The notes beneath the pieces were generated by a model. That model searched no databases and had not been told where the DNA came from. It worked only from the letters and a program-made list of their open reading frames with translations. Positions 1 through 12,731 of a stretch of DNA of 64,000 bases are shown piece by piece (position 1 is the first letter of the stretch; each line of letters begins with the position of its first letter). The position numbers and the translations under genes were made by a program. The DNA is from Akkermansia muciniphila (GTDB lineage: Bacteria; Verrucomicrobiota; Verrucomicrobiia; Opitutales; UBA953): the NCBI GenBank assembly GCA_943331445.1, contig CALQLO010000009.1:1-64000 (forward strand), read 5' to 3'.

Positions 1-574
1 AGTGAATACGCCGGTGATAAATATTCGCGTTTTCTAATTTTGGTAGAACCCGCGATCAGTTATCGCCGGGTTCACCAGGTGTAAGGTTTGACTAATACGA
101 TAGGCCGTATTGTCGCACAAAAAAATGAACTCTCAAAGAACCGAAAGGGGCCTCCTGTTGAAGGGAGGAACGGCGGACGGTGAATACGGCATTGATTTCG
201 TCAACGCCTTTTTTCGAGTTTCTACGTTTTTAACGCGCAGCTGATCTCGATCACCGAAACATCCAAGGAACAGCCTTCTGTGAGAGAAGGGAAGTTCCAG
301 AGTGAGGAATTGCGGCCTCATATTCAAGAGGATTTTTGCATTTTTTCACACGCGGCACACACACAACACACTATTGATTATCAACGACTTGTGGTGAGAT
401 TGTCAGATTTTAACATCTTTTTGACTATCAGATGCGCCCTCCCCCTTGCCTCTGTACCCCCCCTTTTTACCCAGGCGCCCTCTCCCTTGAGCTGATATTC
501 ACCCCGGACTGCCCCTACTCGTACCCCGACTTGCGGCAGCCTTACAGTGAAGGCCCCCAGTAAGGCGGGGGCGT
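1..574. other. Left-edge region without a supportable gene
   Basis: I find no convincing protein in these 574 bases. Short open frames exist on both strands but have no recognisable family, no ribosome-binding site and atypical composition. The stretch is more AT-rich than the genes around it and has several small hairpins, for example AATACG/CGTATT around 97-114, CCTCC/GGAGG around 152-169, and a terminator-like hairpin at 188-214. It could hold the end of a non-coding RNA or of a gene beginning left of the window, followed by the promoter region of the protease at 575. Confidence 0.5.
188..214 (+). terminator. Rho-independent terminator-like hairpin
   Basis: GGCATTGA pairs with TCAACGCC (one A/C mismatch) around a 5-base loop, TTTCG, and is followed directly by six T. 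The geometry is that of an intrinsic terminator reading rightward. What it terminates is not visible; it may end a transcript entering from the left edge or a small RNA within 1-187. Confidence 0.55.
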
Positions 575-1522
575 ATGCTGAGTTCTGATACGCGCCTCTT
601 CTCTCGTCTCCTGCTAGTTGATTGCTTTAATCAACCCATGCTCCTCCCCGCGCTGTTTGCCGCCCTGCTCGGCCTTACTTCTCCTATCCCTGGAGCCACC
701 GTCGATAGCGCGGTCGATGATCGTGCGTTGTTTCAACGACTCGAAGCGTCCACCTCGGCGCTCGCCGAAAAAGGTGACAATATTCTCAAACGCGACACGC
801 GATTGGAACAATGCAAACGAGGCACTGCAGCGGGTCTTCGCTTAACTTCCCAAAAGTTTACGGCACCGCTCTCGGGTGAAGAAATCTACCGGCGGGCGGC
901 CCAAGCGTCCGTCCTGATTGGGTCTGCCTACAAGTGTGATAAATGCACGAAGTGGCATAACACCCTGGCGAGTGGATTCGTGATTTCATCTGACGGGGTT
1001 ATTGCCACCAATCACCACGTGGCGGCCGGCGCCACGGGCGAAGCGATGGGCGTGATGACAGCTGACGGGAAATTCCACCAAGTCCTGGAAGTGCTCGCGG
1101 CCGATAAGGCACACGACGTCGCACTACTCCGTATCGACGCCAAAGACCTTCCCTTCCTCCCGCTACGTGACGACGCCCCCGCCGGCTCGCCCATCCGCTG
1201 CTTCAGCAATCCGGCCAATACCTACGGCTGCATCTCCGAAGGTATCATCACGCGCTACTTCCACATGAACGAGGCCGAACGCAATGGCGCCATCTTCATG
1301 CAGACCACCGCGGACTATGCTCGCGGCTCCAGTGGCGGCGCGATTCTAGATGACTGTGGCAACGCCGTCGGCATGGTCGCCTCGACCGCCCCCGTGTTCA
1401 CTACGGCCCCGGTACACGTGCCGGCGACCAAGGACGCCAAGCCTTTTACGCCCAGCCAGCAAATGGTGCGACATAACTGCGCCACCGCTCGCGCAATTCT
1501 TGACCTGACCCGTCAAAAATAG
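575..1522 (+). CDS. Exported trypsin-like serine protease
   Basis: This is a chymotrypsin/HtrA-fold (S1-type) serine protease without a PDZ domain. The catalytic triad is visible: His148 in TNHHV, Asp181 in AHDVALL and Ser253 in GSSGG. Cysteines in YKCDKC just before the domain could bind metal or form disulfides. A hydrophobic stretch, LLPALFAALLGL, suggests a signal peptide, so the protein probably acts in the periplasm or outside. The start is uncertain. An ATG at 638 would put this stretch at the extreme N terminus, whereas the ATG at 575 has a G-rich upstream stretch. Substrate is unknown. It converges with asnS, 15 bases away. Confidence 0.8.
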   Translation: MLSSDTRLFSRLLLVDCFNQPMLLPALFAALLGLTSPIPGATVDSAVDDRALFQRLEASTSALAEKGDNILKRDTRLEQCKRGTAAGLRLTSQKFTAPLSGEEIYRRAAQASVLIGSAYKCDKCTKWHNTLASGFVISSDGVIATNHHVAAGATGEAMGVMTADGKFHQVLEVLAADKAHDVALLRIDAKDLPFLPLRDDAPAGSPIRCFSNPANTYGCISEGIITRYFHMNEAERNGAIFMQTTADYARGSSGGAILDDCGNAVGMVASTAPVFTTAPVHVPATKDAKPFTPSQQMVRHNCATARAILDLTRQK

Positions 1523-1537
1523 CGACCGCTGGGTCGC

Positions 1538-2914
1538 TCAGGCGTGCCCAGGCGTGCGGGGATAAGCAATCACGTCACGGATGTTGCCTTCGCCGGTGAC
1601 GAACATCAGCAGTCGTTCAAATCCTAGGCCGAAACCGGCGTGCGGGACCGTCCCGAATCGGCGGGTATCAATATACCAAGCGTAACTCTCTAAATCGAGA
1701 CCGTGGGCCTGCATCGCTGGCACCAAACGATCCAAACGCTCTTCACGCTGGCTGCCACCGACAATCTCGCCGACACCCGGGACGAGCACATCCATGGCCG
1801 CAACCGTCTTTCCATCGTCATTCTGACGCATATAGAAAGGCTTAGCGCTCTTCGGGTAATTATAGACGGTCACGGGGCATTTGAATTTCTCTTCAGTGAG
1901 ATAGCGTTCGTGCTCCGACTGCAGGTTCTCACCCCAGACGACAGGATATTCGAAAGTCTTACCCGACTTGAGCAGGAGGTCCACCGCTTCGGTGTAAGTC
2001 ACGCGGATAAAGGGTCGCTCAGCGACCAATCGCAAACGCTCAAGCAGTCCCTTATCGACGTAAGCATTAAAAAAATCGAGCTCGTCCGCACAGTGCTCTA
2101 AAGCAGATTTTACGAGGTATTTCACCAATTCCTCGGCACAATTCATGTCACCAGAGAGGTCGCAGAAGGCCATCTCCGGCTCAATCATCCAGAACTCGCT
2201 GGCGTGGCGGCTCGTATGAGAGTTCTCCGCCCGGAACGTCGGCCCAAACGTGTAGACATCCCCTAGGGCGCAGGCAAGCGTCTCGCCTTCCAATTGGCCC
2301 GAGACAGTCAGGTAAGACTGCTTGGCGAAAAAATCTGCCGCCCAATCAATTTTTCCCTCCGCCGTCTTCGGTGGCGCCACCGGATCAAGCGTGGTCACAC
2401 GGAAGAGCTCCCCGGCCCCCTCGCAATCACTCGCCGTGACAATAGGCGTGTGGACATAGGCAAAGCCGCGGTCCTGAAAGAAAGCGTGTACGGCCATCGC
2501 CATGCGACTGCGCACGCGCATCATGGAGCCGAGCCGATTGGTCCGTGCCCGCAGGTGCGGGATGCTGCGCAAAAACTCAACGGTGTGCCCCTTCTTCTGG
2601 AGCGGGAACGTTTCGTCGGCCCGGCCAATCAAGTGGAAGGCGGAAGCCTTCAGTTCCCATTTCTGACCTTTGGCGGGCGAAGGCACGAGCTCCCCCTCCA
2701 CGCTCACCGAAGACCCCGTCAACGCCTCCTTCAGATGCTCGGCACCCGGCACCGTTCCATCCACGACGACTTGGATGTTCTTAAAACATGAGCCGTCGTT
2801 GATCTCCACAAAGGAAAAGTCCTTGGCATCGCGCCGCGTACGGACCCAGCCTGACACCGTCACGCCCTTCAGCGGTTGCTCCGCGGCGAGCGCCTGCTTG
2901 ACCTTGATTCGCAT
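1538..2914 (-). CDS. asnS: Asparaginyl-tRNA synthetase
   Basis: Class II aminoacyl-tRNA synthetase that charges tRNA-Asn. It has an N-terminal OB-fold anticodon-binding domain ([20 protein letters not shown]) followed by the class IIb catalytic core. The C terminus, with [12 protein letters not shown] and [11 protein letters not shown], is the motif 3 signature shared by AsnRS and AspRS; overall similarity and the 458-residue length fit AsnRS. The reading frame is open further upstream, but the ATG at 2914 (MRIKVKQAL) matches the family N terminus, and the longer version would run into the divergent transaldolase promoter. The cognate tRNA-Asn is at 45527-45601. Confidence 0.93.
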   Translation of the reverse strand: MRIKVKQALAAEQPLKGVTVSGWVRTRRDAKDFSFVEINDGSCFKNIQVVVDGTVPGAEHLKEALTGSSVSVEGELVPSPAKGQKWELKASAFHLIGRADETFPLQKKGHTVEFLRSIPHLRARTNRLGSMMRVRSRMAMAVHAFFQDRGFAYVHTPIVTASDCEGAGELFRVTTLDPVAPPKTAEGKIDWAADFFAKQSYLTVSGQLEGETLACALGDVYTFGPTFRAENSHTSRHASEFWMIEPEMAFCDLSGDMNCAEELVKYLVKSALEHCADELDFFNAYVDKGLLERLRLVAERPFIRVTYTEAVDLLLKSGKTFEYPVVWGENLQSEHERYLTEEKFKCPVTVYNYPKSAKPFYMRQNDDGKTVAAMDVLVPGVGEIVGGSQREERLDRLVPAMQAHGLDLESYAWYIDTRRFGTVPHAGFGLGFERLLMFVTGEGNIRDVIAYPRTPGHA

Positions 2915-3040
2915 AGGCCAATTTGGACCACCCAGCCCGCCGAAACAAGCGAGAGATGCCACCCGAAGGCCACGAAGGCCGTTTTTACGGGTCGGGCTGG
3001 ACAATCCCGCCCCCTTTCTCACGCTCAAAACCCTTCACTC

Positions 3041-3994
3041 ATGAACGCACTCGAACAGCTTCGCCAACACACCAAGGTCGTCGCGGACACCGGCGACTTC
3101 GCCGCCATGAAGGCCTTCAAGCCTTTAGACGCCACGACCAACCCCAGCCTGATTCTTAAGGCCGTACAGATGCCCGAGTATCAAGTCCTCCTGCAGAAAG
3201 CTGCTCAGGACAATAAGAGCAAAGGCGTCCAGGCCGCCGTCGACGCTCTCCTCATCTCTTTTGGCACCGAAATCCTCAAGATCGTCCCGGGCCGCGTCTC
3301 CACCGAAGTCGACGCCCGCCTTTCCTTCGACAAGACCGCCACCGTCGCCAAGGCCCGCGAACTAATCGCCCTTTATAAGGCCGCCGGCATCCCGAAGGAA
3401 CGCATCCTCGTAAAGATGGCCTCCACTTGGGAAGGCATCCAGGCCGCCGCTGAACTCGAAAAAGAAGACATCCGCTGCAACCTCACCCTGCTCTTCTCGT
3501 TTGCCCAGGCTGTCGCCTGCGCTGACGCCAAGGTCCAGTTGATCTCGCCCTTCGTCGGCCGCATCTACGACTGGCACAAGAAGGCCCAAGGTGCCAACTG
3601 GAACGAAACCGCCTCCTCCGGCGCCAATGATCCGGGTGTGCAGTCCGTCCGCCGCATCTTCGCCTACTACAAGCGTAACGGCATCAAAACCGAAGTCATG
3701 GGCGCCTCGTTCCGTAATTGCGGCCAAATCAAGGCGCTCTGCGGCTGTGATCTCCTGACGATTGCTCCGAACCTCCTCGATGAGCTCTCCAAAGACTCCG
3801 CCGCAGTGCCTAAAGCGCTCGACGAAGCCACGGCCAAGGCCGAAGGCGAAGCCGCCAAGACTTGGGGCGAGAAGGAATTCCGCTGGCACCACAACGAAGA
3901 CGCGATGGCTACCGAGAAGACCGCCGAAGGCATCCGAGCCTTCGCCGTCGACGGCAAGAAGCTCGACGACCTGGTCGCCAAGGCCATCGGCTAA
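3041..3994 (+). CDS. tal: Transaldolase (TalB type)
   Basis: Cytosolic TIM-barrel enzyme of the non-oxidative pentose phosphate pathway that moves a dihydroxyacetone unit from sedoheptulose 7-phosphate to glyceraldehyde 3-phosphate. The 317 residues match the length of TalB. Visible signatures are LDATTNPSL, the catalytic Asp16 (ADTGDF) and the Schiff-base Lys125 in [12 protein letters not shown]. The start at 3041 ([11 protein letters not shown]) matches the family; the frame is open upstream to 2876 but that part overlaps asnS. It is divergent from asnS and followed by a strong hairpin at 4013. Confidence 0.95.
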   Translation: MNALEQLRQHTKVVADTGDFAAMKAFKPLDATTNPSLILKAVQMPEYQVLLQKAAQDNKSKGVQAAVDALLISFGTEILKIVPGRVSTEVDARLSFDKTATVAKARELIALYKAAGIPKERILVKMASTWEGIQAAAELEKEDIRCNLTLLFSFAQAVACADAKVQLISPFVGRIYDWHKKAQGANWNETASSGANDPGVQSVRRIFAYYKRNGIKTEVMGASFRNCGQIKALCGCDLLTIAPNLLDELSKDSAAVPKALDEATAKAEGEAAKTWGEKEFRWHHNEDAMATEKTAEGIRAFAVDGKKLDDLVAKAIG

Positions 3995-4012
3995 GCATTC
4001 CGTCCGTCTCTC

Positions 4013-4050
4013 AAGTAAGGCCGGGCCCCAAAGCCCGGCCTTACTTATTT
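4013..4050. terminator. Bidirectional terminator between tal and a small membrane protein gene
   Basis: A perfect 14-bp stem (AAGTAAGGCCGGGC and its complement) around a 6-base loop. The right arm contains the TAA stop codon of the minus-strand gene at 4041. Short T-rich tracts flank it on the right, so it probably serves tal mainly and may also serve the converging gene. Confidence 0.75.
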
Positions 4051-4241
4051 CGGTGCACCCAGGACAGTACGAATAGAACGGCGCCCGCAAAGAGGAATAG
4101 CCAACCCAAGGGAACCAGACCGAAGGGCTCATGCAGGAAGCCTTGGTCGTCGAGGTGACTACCGATTCGCTGGAAGAACTCATAGCAGCCCTTGGCGGCA
4201 AGGAGACAGGCCATCGCCGCGACCAGATACCGGAGATTCAT
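4041..4241 (-). CDS. Small two-helix membrane protein
   Basis: 66 residues with two predicted transmembrane helices: YLVAAMACLLAAKG near the N terminus and GLVPLGWLFLFAGAVLFVLSW near the C terminus, joined by a charged loop. The length and layout resemble small DUF3955-like inner-membrane proteins, but I cannot assign it firmly. It lies 3 bases downstream of the minus-strand SpoU methyltransferase gene and is probably co-transcribed with it. Its stop codon lies inside the tal terminator stem. Function unknown. Confidence 0.6.
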   Translation of the reverse strand: MNLRYLVAAMACLLAAKGCYEFFQRIGSHLDDQGFLHEPFGLVPLGWLFLFAGAVLFVLSWVHRNK

Positions 4242-4244
4242 GAA

Positions 4245-5048
4245 TTATTTGCGTCGCTGGCGAACGGCCTCGAAGAGGCAAATCGCCGCCGCGTTGGAAA
4301 CATTGAGCGAATCCGACAAGCCGGCCTGAGGAATCGAGATCTTCTCGTCCGCCCCTTTGAGCCAGAATTCAGTCAATCCATCCTTCTCCGAACCCAGCAG
4401 CAGCGCCACCGGACCGCGACAATCGACATCCCAATAGGCCTTGGTCGCCGCCGGCGAGGTCGCCAGCGAACGCACGCCCTTGGCCTTCATCCAGGCGGCG
4501 GCCTCCTGCGAGGTGCACACGGCCACAGGCATGGAGAAAAGTGCGCCTTGAGAGGAACGGACGACGTTGGGATTAAAGACGTCGGTAATGGGGTCGCAGA
4601 CGATGAGGGCATCGCAACCGGCGGAATCCGCGGTGCGGAGTAAAGCACCGAGATTGCCAGGCTTCTCGACGGATTCAGCGAGCAGGATAAGGGGATTGGC
4701 CGAAGGCTTGAGCTGGCCAAGGGAACAATCCCAAGTCTTGGCGACACCAAGAAGCCCGTCTGGACCTTCCCGGCCGCTGACCTTTTCGAAGGCCGATGGT
4801 CCTAATTCGCAACAGTCGACCCCGCTGGCTCGGGCATTGGTGACAAGCTCTGCAGCCTCCGAGCCACGGAACATCGAGGGGCAGAAATAGATTTCGAGGA
4901 CCTGAACCTTGCGTTCAATCGCCCGGGAGAGCTCCCGGAGCCCTTCAGCGATGAAGAGGCCTCGGGCTTCGCGCTCGGAACGGTCCCGCAGGCGGGCCAA
5001 TGCCTGCACGCGGGGGTTCTGTCGGCTCTGGATGACCTCGTCGGACAC
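4245..5048 (-). CDS. TrmH/SpoU-family RNA 2'-O-methyltransferase
   Basis: SPOUT-class methyltransferase that uses SAM to methylate the 2'-hydroxyl of an RNA ribose. The N-terminal part (SRQNPRVQALARLRDRSER, then GLFIAEGLREL) is the substrate-binding domain seen in RlmB/TsnR-like enzymes. The three SPOUT motifs follow: EKPGNLGALLRTADSAG, LLLGSEKDGL and IPQAGLSDSLNVSNAAA, which form the knotted SAM site. The exact target (23S rRNA or tRNA) cannot be read from sequence. I chose a GTG start at 5048 because the frame further upstream runs into the divergent gene at 5144; a TTG at 5066 is an alternative. Confidence 0.85.
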   Translation of the reverse strand: MSDEVIQSRQNPRVQALARLRDRSEREARGLFIAEGLRELSRAIERKVQVLEIYFCPSMFRGSEAAELVTNARASGVDCCELGPSAFEKVSGREGPDGLLGVAKTWDCSLGQLKPSANPLILLAESVEKPGNLGALLRTADSAGCDALIVCDPITDVFNPNVVRSSQGALFSMPVAVCTSQEAAAWMKAKGVRSLATSPAATKAYWDVDCRGPVALLLGSEKDGLTEFWLKGADEKISIPQAGLSDSLNVSNAAAICLFEAVRQRRK

Positions 5049-5143
5049 AGGCGAAGTGAGTACCAAGGGACGCCGAAGGGCAAGGATAGGCCTTCGGCAG
5101 GGATAAGTCTCGACCTCTCCGCCCGGAGGCGGACTTTGTTGCC

Positions 5144-6385
5144 ATGTCCGATTTCGAGCCGACCCAGTCACGCAAGCCAGACTCTTCCAAGTTCCGGGAG
5201 GGCAAGTTCACTTACCATCAGGAGATCGAGGTCGAGATCGCGAGCCTGACGAACCTCGGAGAAGGCGTGGCCCGCGTAGATGGTTGGGTTGTCTTCATTG
5301 CTGGTGCGCTGGCCGGCGAGAAAGTCGTGGCCCGTATCTGGCATAACGCCGCCAACTTCTCTCGCGGCGACCTCGTGCGGGTCATCGTCCCCTCGGCCCA
5401 TCGCGTCCAACCTCGCTGCGAGCTCTTCGGTGAATGTGGTGGCTGCCAGTACCAGAACCTCGCCTACCCGCAGCAACTCGAATGGAAACAGAAGCAGGTC
5501 GCGGAAGCTTTTGAGCGACTCGGCGGCATCAAGACAAAGGTCGACGCCTGTCACCCTTCACCGAAACAGTACGGCTATCGTTCCAAGATTACGCCGCATT
5601 TCATGACGCCCCGCCGAGCGGATTTCCCCATCGGCTTCCTTGCCGCCGGCACCTCTCGTCGCGTGGTGGATGTCCCGAAGTGCCCCATCGCGACCGATGC
5701 CATCAATGCAGCCTACGCCCGCTCCCGCAAAGACATCAAGGGCAACCCCGGACGATTCGAACGCGGAGCTACCCTACTCTTCCGCGACTGCGAAGAAGGC
5801 GTCGTCACCGACTCCCGTCAGGTCGTCACCGAGAAAGTCGGCGCCATCCAGCTGAAGTTCCTCGCCGGGGAGTTCTTTCAGAATAACCCCTCGGTACTCG
5901 AACAGTTCGTCGGTCACGCCATCAAGCTCGCCCACGAATCCGGAGCCAAGCATCTCGTCGACACTTATTGCGGCTCGGGACTCTTCGCCCTCTCTGGCGC
6001 CCGCCTCTTCGACTCCGTCAACGGCGTCGAAGTCAGCGCCGAGGCGGCTCGCAAAGCAGCGGAGAACGCCACGCTGAATCACTTCCTTAATTGCCGCTTC
6101 ATCGCCGGCTCAGCGGAATCCATCTTCAAGAAACTGCCGGTCGAAGGTCATGAATCCGCGGTGATCGTCGACCCGCCCCGCAAGGGCTGCGATGAAGCCT
6201 TCCTCGACCAGTTGAACGCCTTCGCCCCCCGCCGCATCATTTATGTTAGCTGCGCCCCCGACACTCAGGCCCGCGATGTGAAATATCTCTGCAGCAAAGG
6301 CTGGAAGGTTATCTCGGTCCGCCCGTTCGACCTCTTCCCGCAGACCCGCCACGTCGAGTGCATCGCGGCGCTGGAACGCGCCTAA
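5144..6385 (+). CDS. TrmA/RlmD-family RNA (uracil-5) methyltransferase
   Basis: SAM-dependent m5U methyltransferase, probably acting on 23S rRNA (RlmC/RlmD type). A TRAM domain (roughly residues 25-85) comes first. Then come iron-sulfur cysteines C92, C98 and C101 (CELFGECGGC), with a probable fourth cysteine in VPKCPIA. The Rossmann fold carries VDTYCGSGLFALSG for SAM binding and the DPPRKG motif. The catalytic nucleophile is Cys370 in YVSCAPDT. 413 residues is normal. It is divergent from the SpoU methyltransferase, so two RNA modification genes share one control region. A bidirectional terminator follows. Confidence 0.9.
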   Translation: MSDFEPTQSRKPDSSKFREGKFTYHQEIEVEIASLTNLGEGVARVDGWVVFIAGALAGEKVVARIWHNAANFSRGDLVRVIVPSAHRVQPRCELFGECGGCQYQNLAYPQQLEWKQKQVAEAFERLGGIKTKVDACHPSPKQYGYRSKITPHFMTPRRADFPIGFLAAGTSRRVVDVPKCPIATDAINAAYARSRKDIKGNPGRFERGATLLFRDCEEGVVTDSRQVVTEKVGAIQLKFLAGEFFQNNPSVLEQFVGHAIKLAHESGAKHLVDTYCGSGLFALSGARLFDSVNGVEVSAEAARKAAENATLNHFLNCRFIAGSAESIFKKLPVEGHESAVIVDPPRKGCDEAFLDQLNAFAPRRIIYVSCAPDTQARDVKYLCSKGWKVISVRPFDLFPQTRHVECIAALERA

Positions 6386-6402
6386 AGCGCCGATCAAGGC
6401 AC

Positions 6403-6434
6403 AAAAAAGGGGCGCCGCGAGGCGCCCCTTCTGT
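6403..6434. terminator. Bidirectional terminator between RlmD-like gene and gyrA
   Basis: Perfect 10-bp stem AAGGGGCGCC with a GCGA tetraloop, flanked by an A-run on the left (T-run on the minus strand) and CTGTTT on the right. It lies between two converging genes and can stop both transcripts. Confidence 0.8.
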
Positions 6435-6451
6435 TTGACCCGTCAGGCGAG

Positions 6452-8941
6452 TTAGGCCTGAGGCTTAGCGGCGTTCTCTTCTTCTTCCTCCGAGCGCTCC
6501 ACCTTGGAGATGCCCAACAGCGACTCGCCATCCTTGAGTCGCATAACGCGCACGCCCTTGGTATTACGACCTGCCGTGCAGCGGATATCAGACACCTTAG
6601 TACGAATCGACTGACCGCCCTTCGTGAGGAGCATGACTTCATCTTCCTCTTGGACACTGAGGGCACCGGCGACACCGACCTCGGTCGAGATCGCAATGAC
6701 GCCCTTGCCGCCGCGAGACTGCTTACGATAGACGGGCTCCTTGGTCTCAGGATCGTCGAAGGGAGTGCGCTTGCCGATACCGTCAATGCCTACGACAAGC
6801 AGCGTACAGGCTGGATCCACAATCTCCATCGCCTTAACCAGGTCGCCCGTATCCATACGCATACCGGCCACACCGGTGGTGTCGCGCCCCATCGAACGGA
6901 CATCCGATTCGTGGAAGCGAATGGACATACCGGCCTGGGAAATCATCACGACTTCGTTATCGCCGTTCGTGAGCTTGGTGGAAATGAGGCGGTCGCCGTG
7001 CTCGATATTGATACCGATGATGCCTCCCTTACGATAATTGGCGTACTTCGAGATCTCCGTCTTCTTGATCGTGCCATTGGCGGTGCACATCATCAGGAAC
7101 TTGCCTTCTTCGAAGTTCGAGACGCAGACCATCGCGGCCAACTTTTCGTCGTCCTTGAGTTCGAGCAGGCGCGCAATCGATTTACCGCGGGAAGCACGGT
7201 TGGCTTCTTCGATCTCATACACCTTCTCGACGTAGACTCGGCCATTGTTCATGAAGAACAAGATGTGGTCATGCGTGTTAGCGGTGAAGAGATGCTCGAT
7301 GAAATCGCTATCGTCATCAGAAGCAGCCTTGGAGAGTTCGGCCCCCTTGGTGCCCTTGCCGCCACGCTTCTGAAGGCGGTACTGCGCGACCGGCGTACGC
7401 TTGATGAAGCCGGCGTGTGAGACGGTGACCACGCATCCCTCATTGGCCACGATGTCCTCCATGGAGAGATCGCCCTCTTGAGCGGTGACCCTCGTCTTGC
7501 GCGGACCGATGTGCTTCTTGGCCGCATCGCGCAACTCCTGTTTGATGAGCGTAAGCAGCTTTAACTCGCTGGAGAGGATGCTGCGGAGCTCTTCGACGAG
7601 CGCCATCAGTTCGCGGTACTCAGCCTCGATCTTGTCGCGCTCCAGACCGGTAAGCTGATAGAGACGCAGGTCGAGAATAGCCACGGCCTGACGCTCGCTC
7701 AGCCCGTACTTAGCCATGAGCTTAACCCGAGCTTCATCGCGATTCGTAGCGGCCCGGATGATCTTCACGAAGTCATCCAGATTGCGTAGAGCAATTTTGA
7801 AGCCTTCGAGGATGTGGGCGCGGTCTTCGGCTTTGCGAAGACGGAAACGGGTACGGCGGGTGACGACGTCTCGGCGGTGCTCGACGAAACACTCGAGCAA
7901 CTCGCGGATGTTCATCTGCTTCGGGCGACGCTTGTCGAGGGCCAGGAGAATAACGCCGAAGGAGTTTTCGAAACTCGTGTGCTTGTAGAGCTTATTGATG
8001 ACGACTTTCGGGTTCTCGTTGCGCTTTAATTCGATGACTACCCGGGTATTCTCGTCAGACTCATCGCGAAGGTCGGAAACCTCATCCAACACCTTATCGG
8101 TGCACAACTGAGCGATGTGCTTCACTAAAGAGGAGCGGTTGACGTTATAGGGCAGCTCCGTGAGGACGATCTGCTCCTTGCCATTCTTCATCTCTTCCGT
8201 GTGAGCAACGCCCCGAACGCGAATGATGCCACGGCCGGTGCGAAGGTACTGTTTGATGCCCTCCTTGCCGTTAATGACACCGCCCGTCGGGAAGTCCGGA
8301 CCGATGATGATCTTCTCCATATCTTCGACGGTGGCCCCAGGCTTATCAATGATTAGACAGGTGGCCTCAACGAGTTCACCAAGGTTATGCGGCGGGATAT
8401 TGGTCGTCATCCCGACGGCAATACCGGTCGAGCCATTCATCAGCAGGTGCGGTAAAGCGCACGGGAGGACGGTCGGCTCGGTGGTCGATTCTTTATAGTT
8501 AGGAATGAAATCAACCGTGTCCTCATCGATATCCGCGAGCAGCTCAGCGGAGACTTCGGAGAGGCGGCACTCGGTATAACGATAGGCCGCGGGTGGATCG
8601 CCGTCGACGGAGCCGAAATTGCCCTGCGGTTCGATGAGTTGATAGCGCATCACCCAGTTCTGGGCCAAGCGGACGAGTGTATCGTACACGGAGCTATCAC
8701 CGTGCGGGTGGTAGTTCTTCAGCACTTCGCCAACGACACCGGCGCACTTGTCAAACGGACGATTATGGACGAGGCCTTCCCGCATCATCGCATAAAGAAT
8801 ACGGCGCTGAACGGGCTTGAGGCCGTCGCGTGCATCCGGGAGGGCGCGAGAGACGATGACCGACATCGAGTAATCGATGTAGGCCGTCTGCATGATGTCC
8901 GTGATGTTAGCGGACGTGAGTTTTTCTTTATCAGAATACAT
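6452..8941 (-). CDS. gyrA: DNA gyrase subunit A
   Basis: Breakage-reunion subunit of the type IIA topoisomerase that introduces negative supercoils. The winged-helix/tower region begins with DYSMSVIVSRALPDARDGLKP. The catalytic tyrosine is Tyr122 in AAYRYTECR, the same number as in E. coli. The quinolone-determining region reads HPHGDSSVYDT and has Ser83 and Asp87, the sensitive-type residues. A six-bladed C-terminal beta-pinwheel follows, with the GyrA-box-like QKRGGKGTKG near residue 530. At 829 residues the acidic C-terminal tail is short. The gene lies 36 bases downstream of gyrB and is likely co-transcribed. Confidence 0.97.
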   Translation of the reverse strand: MYSDKEKLTSANITDIMQTAYIDYSMSVIVSRALPDARDGLKPVQRRILYAMMREGLVHNRPFDKCAGVVGEVLKNYHPHGDSSVYDTLVRLAQNWVMRYQLIEPQGNFGSVDGDPPAAYRYTECRLSEVSAELLADIDEDTVDFIPNYKESTTEPTVLPCALPHLLMNGSTGIAVGMTTNIPPHNLGELVEATCLIIDKPGATVEDMEKIIIGPDFPTGGVINGKEGIKQYLRTGRGIIRVRGVAHTEEMKNGKEQIVLTELPYNVNRSSLVKHIAQLCTDKVLDEVSDLRDESDENTRVVIELKRNENPKVVINKLYKHTSFENSFGVILLALDKRRPKQMNIRELLECFVEHRRDVVTRRTRFRLRKAEDRAHILEGFKIALRNLDDFVKIIRAATNRDEARVKLMAKYGLSERQAVAILDLRLYQLTGLERDKIEAEYRELMALVEELRSILSSELKLLTLIKQELRDAAKKHIGPRKTRVTAQEGDLSMEDIVANEGCVVTVSHAGFIKRTPVAQYRLQKRGGKGTKGAELSKAASDDDSDFIEHLFTANTHDHILFFMNNGRVYVEKVYEIEEANRASRGKSIARLLELKDDEKLAAMVCVSNFEEGKFLMMCTANGTIKKTEISKYANYRKGGIIGINIEHGDRLISTKLTNGDNEVVMISQAGMSIRFHESDVRSMGRDTTGVAGMRMDTGDLVKAMEIVDPACTLLVVGIDGIGKRTPFDDPETKEPVYRKQSRGGKGVIAISTEVGVAGALSVQEEDEVMLLTKGGQSIRTKVSDIRCTAGRNTKGVRVMRLKDGESLLGISKVERSEEEEENAAKPQA

Positions 8942-8977
8942 TTTTGAAAGAATCTAGAGGTGAGTCGATAAGGTGGC

Positions 8978-11840
<2,863 letters not shown>

Positions 11841-12731
11841 TTAGGCGGGCCCAAAAAAGTCGACGATCGGACGCAGCGCCGCCTCACCCGCATCCTCAAG
11901 AACGTAGTGCCCCGCATTCGAAAAAAGTAGCTGTTGGGCGCCCGGGAAGCGGTGGATGAAGCCGTCCAGGAAGGTCCGATCGAAGCAGAAATCGCGCAGC
12001 CCCCAGCAAAGGAGCATCGGCTTATCCTTTAAGCCCGCCAAAGAGGCCTCTACGGCCGCTAAAACCACCCGGGTGGGGTGGGCGGGCTCCATCGGGATGT
12101 CGGCCACGAAATCGGCCACCGCCCTTCGAACGGAGATGGAGCCGTAAGGGGCGAGAAAGCCCGCCTTAACCGCCGGCCCAAGGGGCTTCTCCACCGACAT
12201 CCAGGTGGCAGGCCAAGCGAAGCCGTTTAGGCCTTGGACGATGAACCGGCCAATCAAGGGGGCGCGACACAGGGCGATCCGGGCAGGGATCTGGTCGGAA
12301 AGGAAGGCCCCCGTATTGGTCACAAGGATTCGCCCCACCCTACTTGGCTGGCGGCCAGCGACCCCAAACCCAATAGCACCACCCCAATCATGCACACCCA
12401 GGTCGAACTCCTTGAGTCCAAGATGGGAGATCAGTGCTTCGACGTCGGCGATACGGTCGGCCAAGCGAAGAAAACGATCAGGGCGAGCGGAGAGCCCCAT
12501 GCCCACGTGGTCAGGGGCGATAACGCGCCGACCTTGCGCGGCGAGCTTCAAGATCAAATCACGCCAGAGGAAGGACCAAGAGGGATTGCCGTGCAGCAAG
12601 AGTACTGGGCGGCCGTCCCGCGGTCCGTGGTCGACATAGCTCATCCGCCCCGAGAGCGCGGCGAAGTCCCTCGGTGCGAACGGATACAGCGCCTGAATGG
12701 CGGGAGAAAGGGCTACGGCGCTCATTGGCAT
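11841..12731 (-). CDS. oleB: OleB-like alpha/beta hydrolase (haloalkane dehalogenase fold)
   Basis: 296 residues of the haloalkane-dehalogenase-like branch of alpha/beta hydrolases. The oxyanion motif HGNPSWSF (residues 48-55), nucleophile Asp115 in HDWGG and the late His275 in NAGHYVLED are visible. In known Ole pathways OleB is a beta-lactone decarboxylase that forms the final cis-olefin from the lactone made by OleC. The gene overlaps oleA by 10 bases, which is the main reason for calling it OleB and not a dehalogenase. OleC and OleD are not in this operon; gyrB follows. Without context a general hydrolase would be the fallback. Confidence 0.8.
   Translation of the reverse strand: MPMSAVALSPAIQALYPFAPRDFAALSGRMSYVDHGPRDGRPVLLLHGNPSWSFLWRDLILKLAAQGRRVIAPDHVGMGLSARPDRFLRLADRIADVEALISHLGLKEFDLGVHDWGGAIGFGVAGRQPSRVGRILVTNTGAFLSDQIPARIALCRAPLIGRFIVQGLNGFAWPATWMSVEKPLGPAVKAGFLAPYGSISVRRAVADFVADIPMEPAHPTRVVLAAVEASLAGLKDKPMLLCWGLRDFCFDRTFLDGFIHRFPGAQQLLFSNAGHYVLEDAGEAALRPIVDFFGPA

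Noticed and set aside
1-84. Open frame of 27 residues running in from the left edge
   Set aside because: Too short and without recognisable family; kept only as a note.
1-120. Resemblance to the 3' end of 23S rRNA (ACTAATACGATAGGCCG)
   Set aside because: The order of the conserved blocks is wrong and no 5S rRNA follows.
2876-3040. N-terminal extension of transaldolase
   Set aside because: The extension overlaps asnS and has no family similarity.
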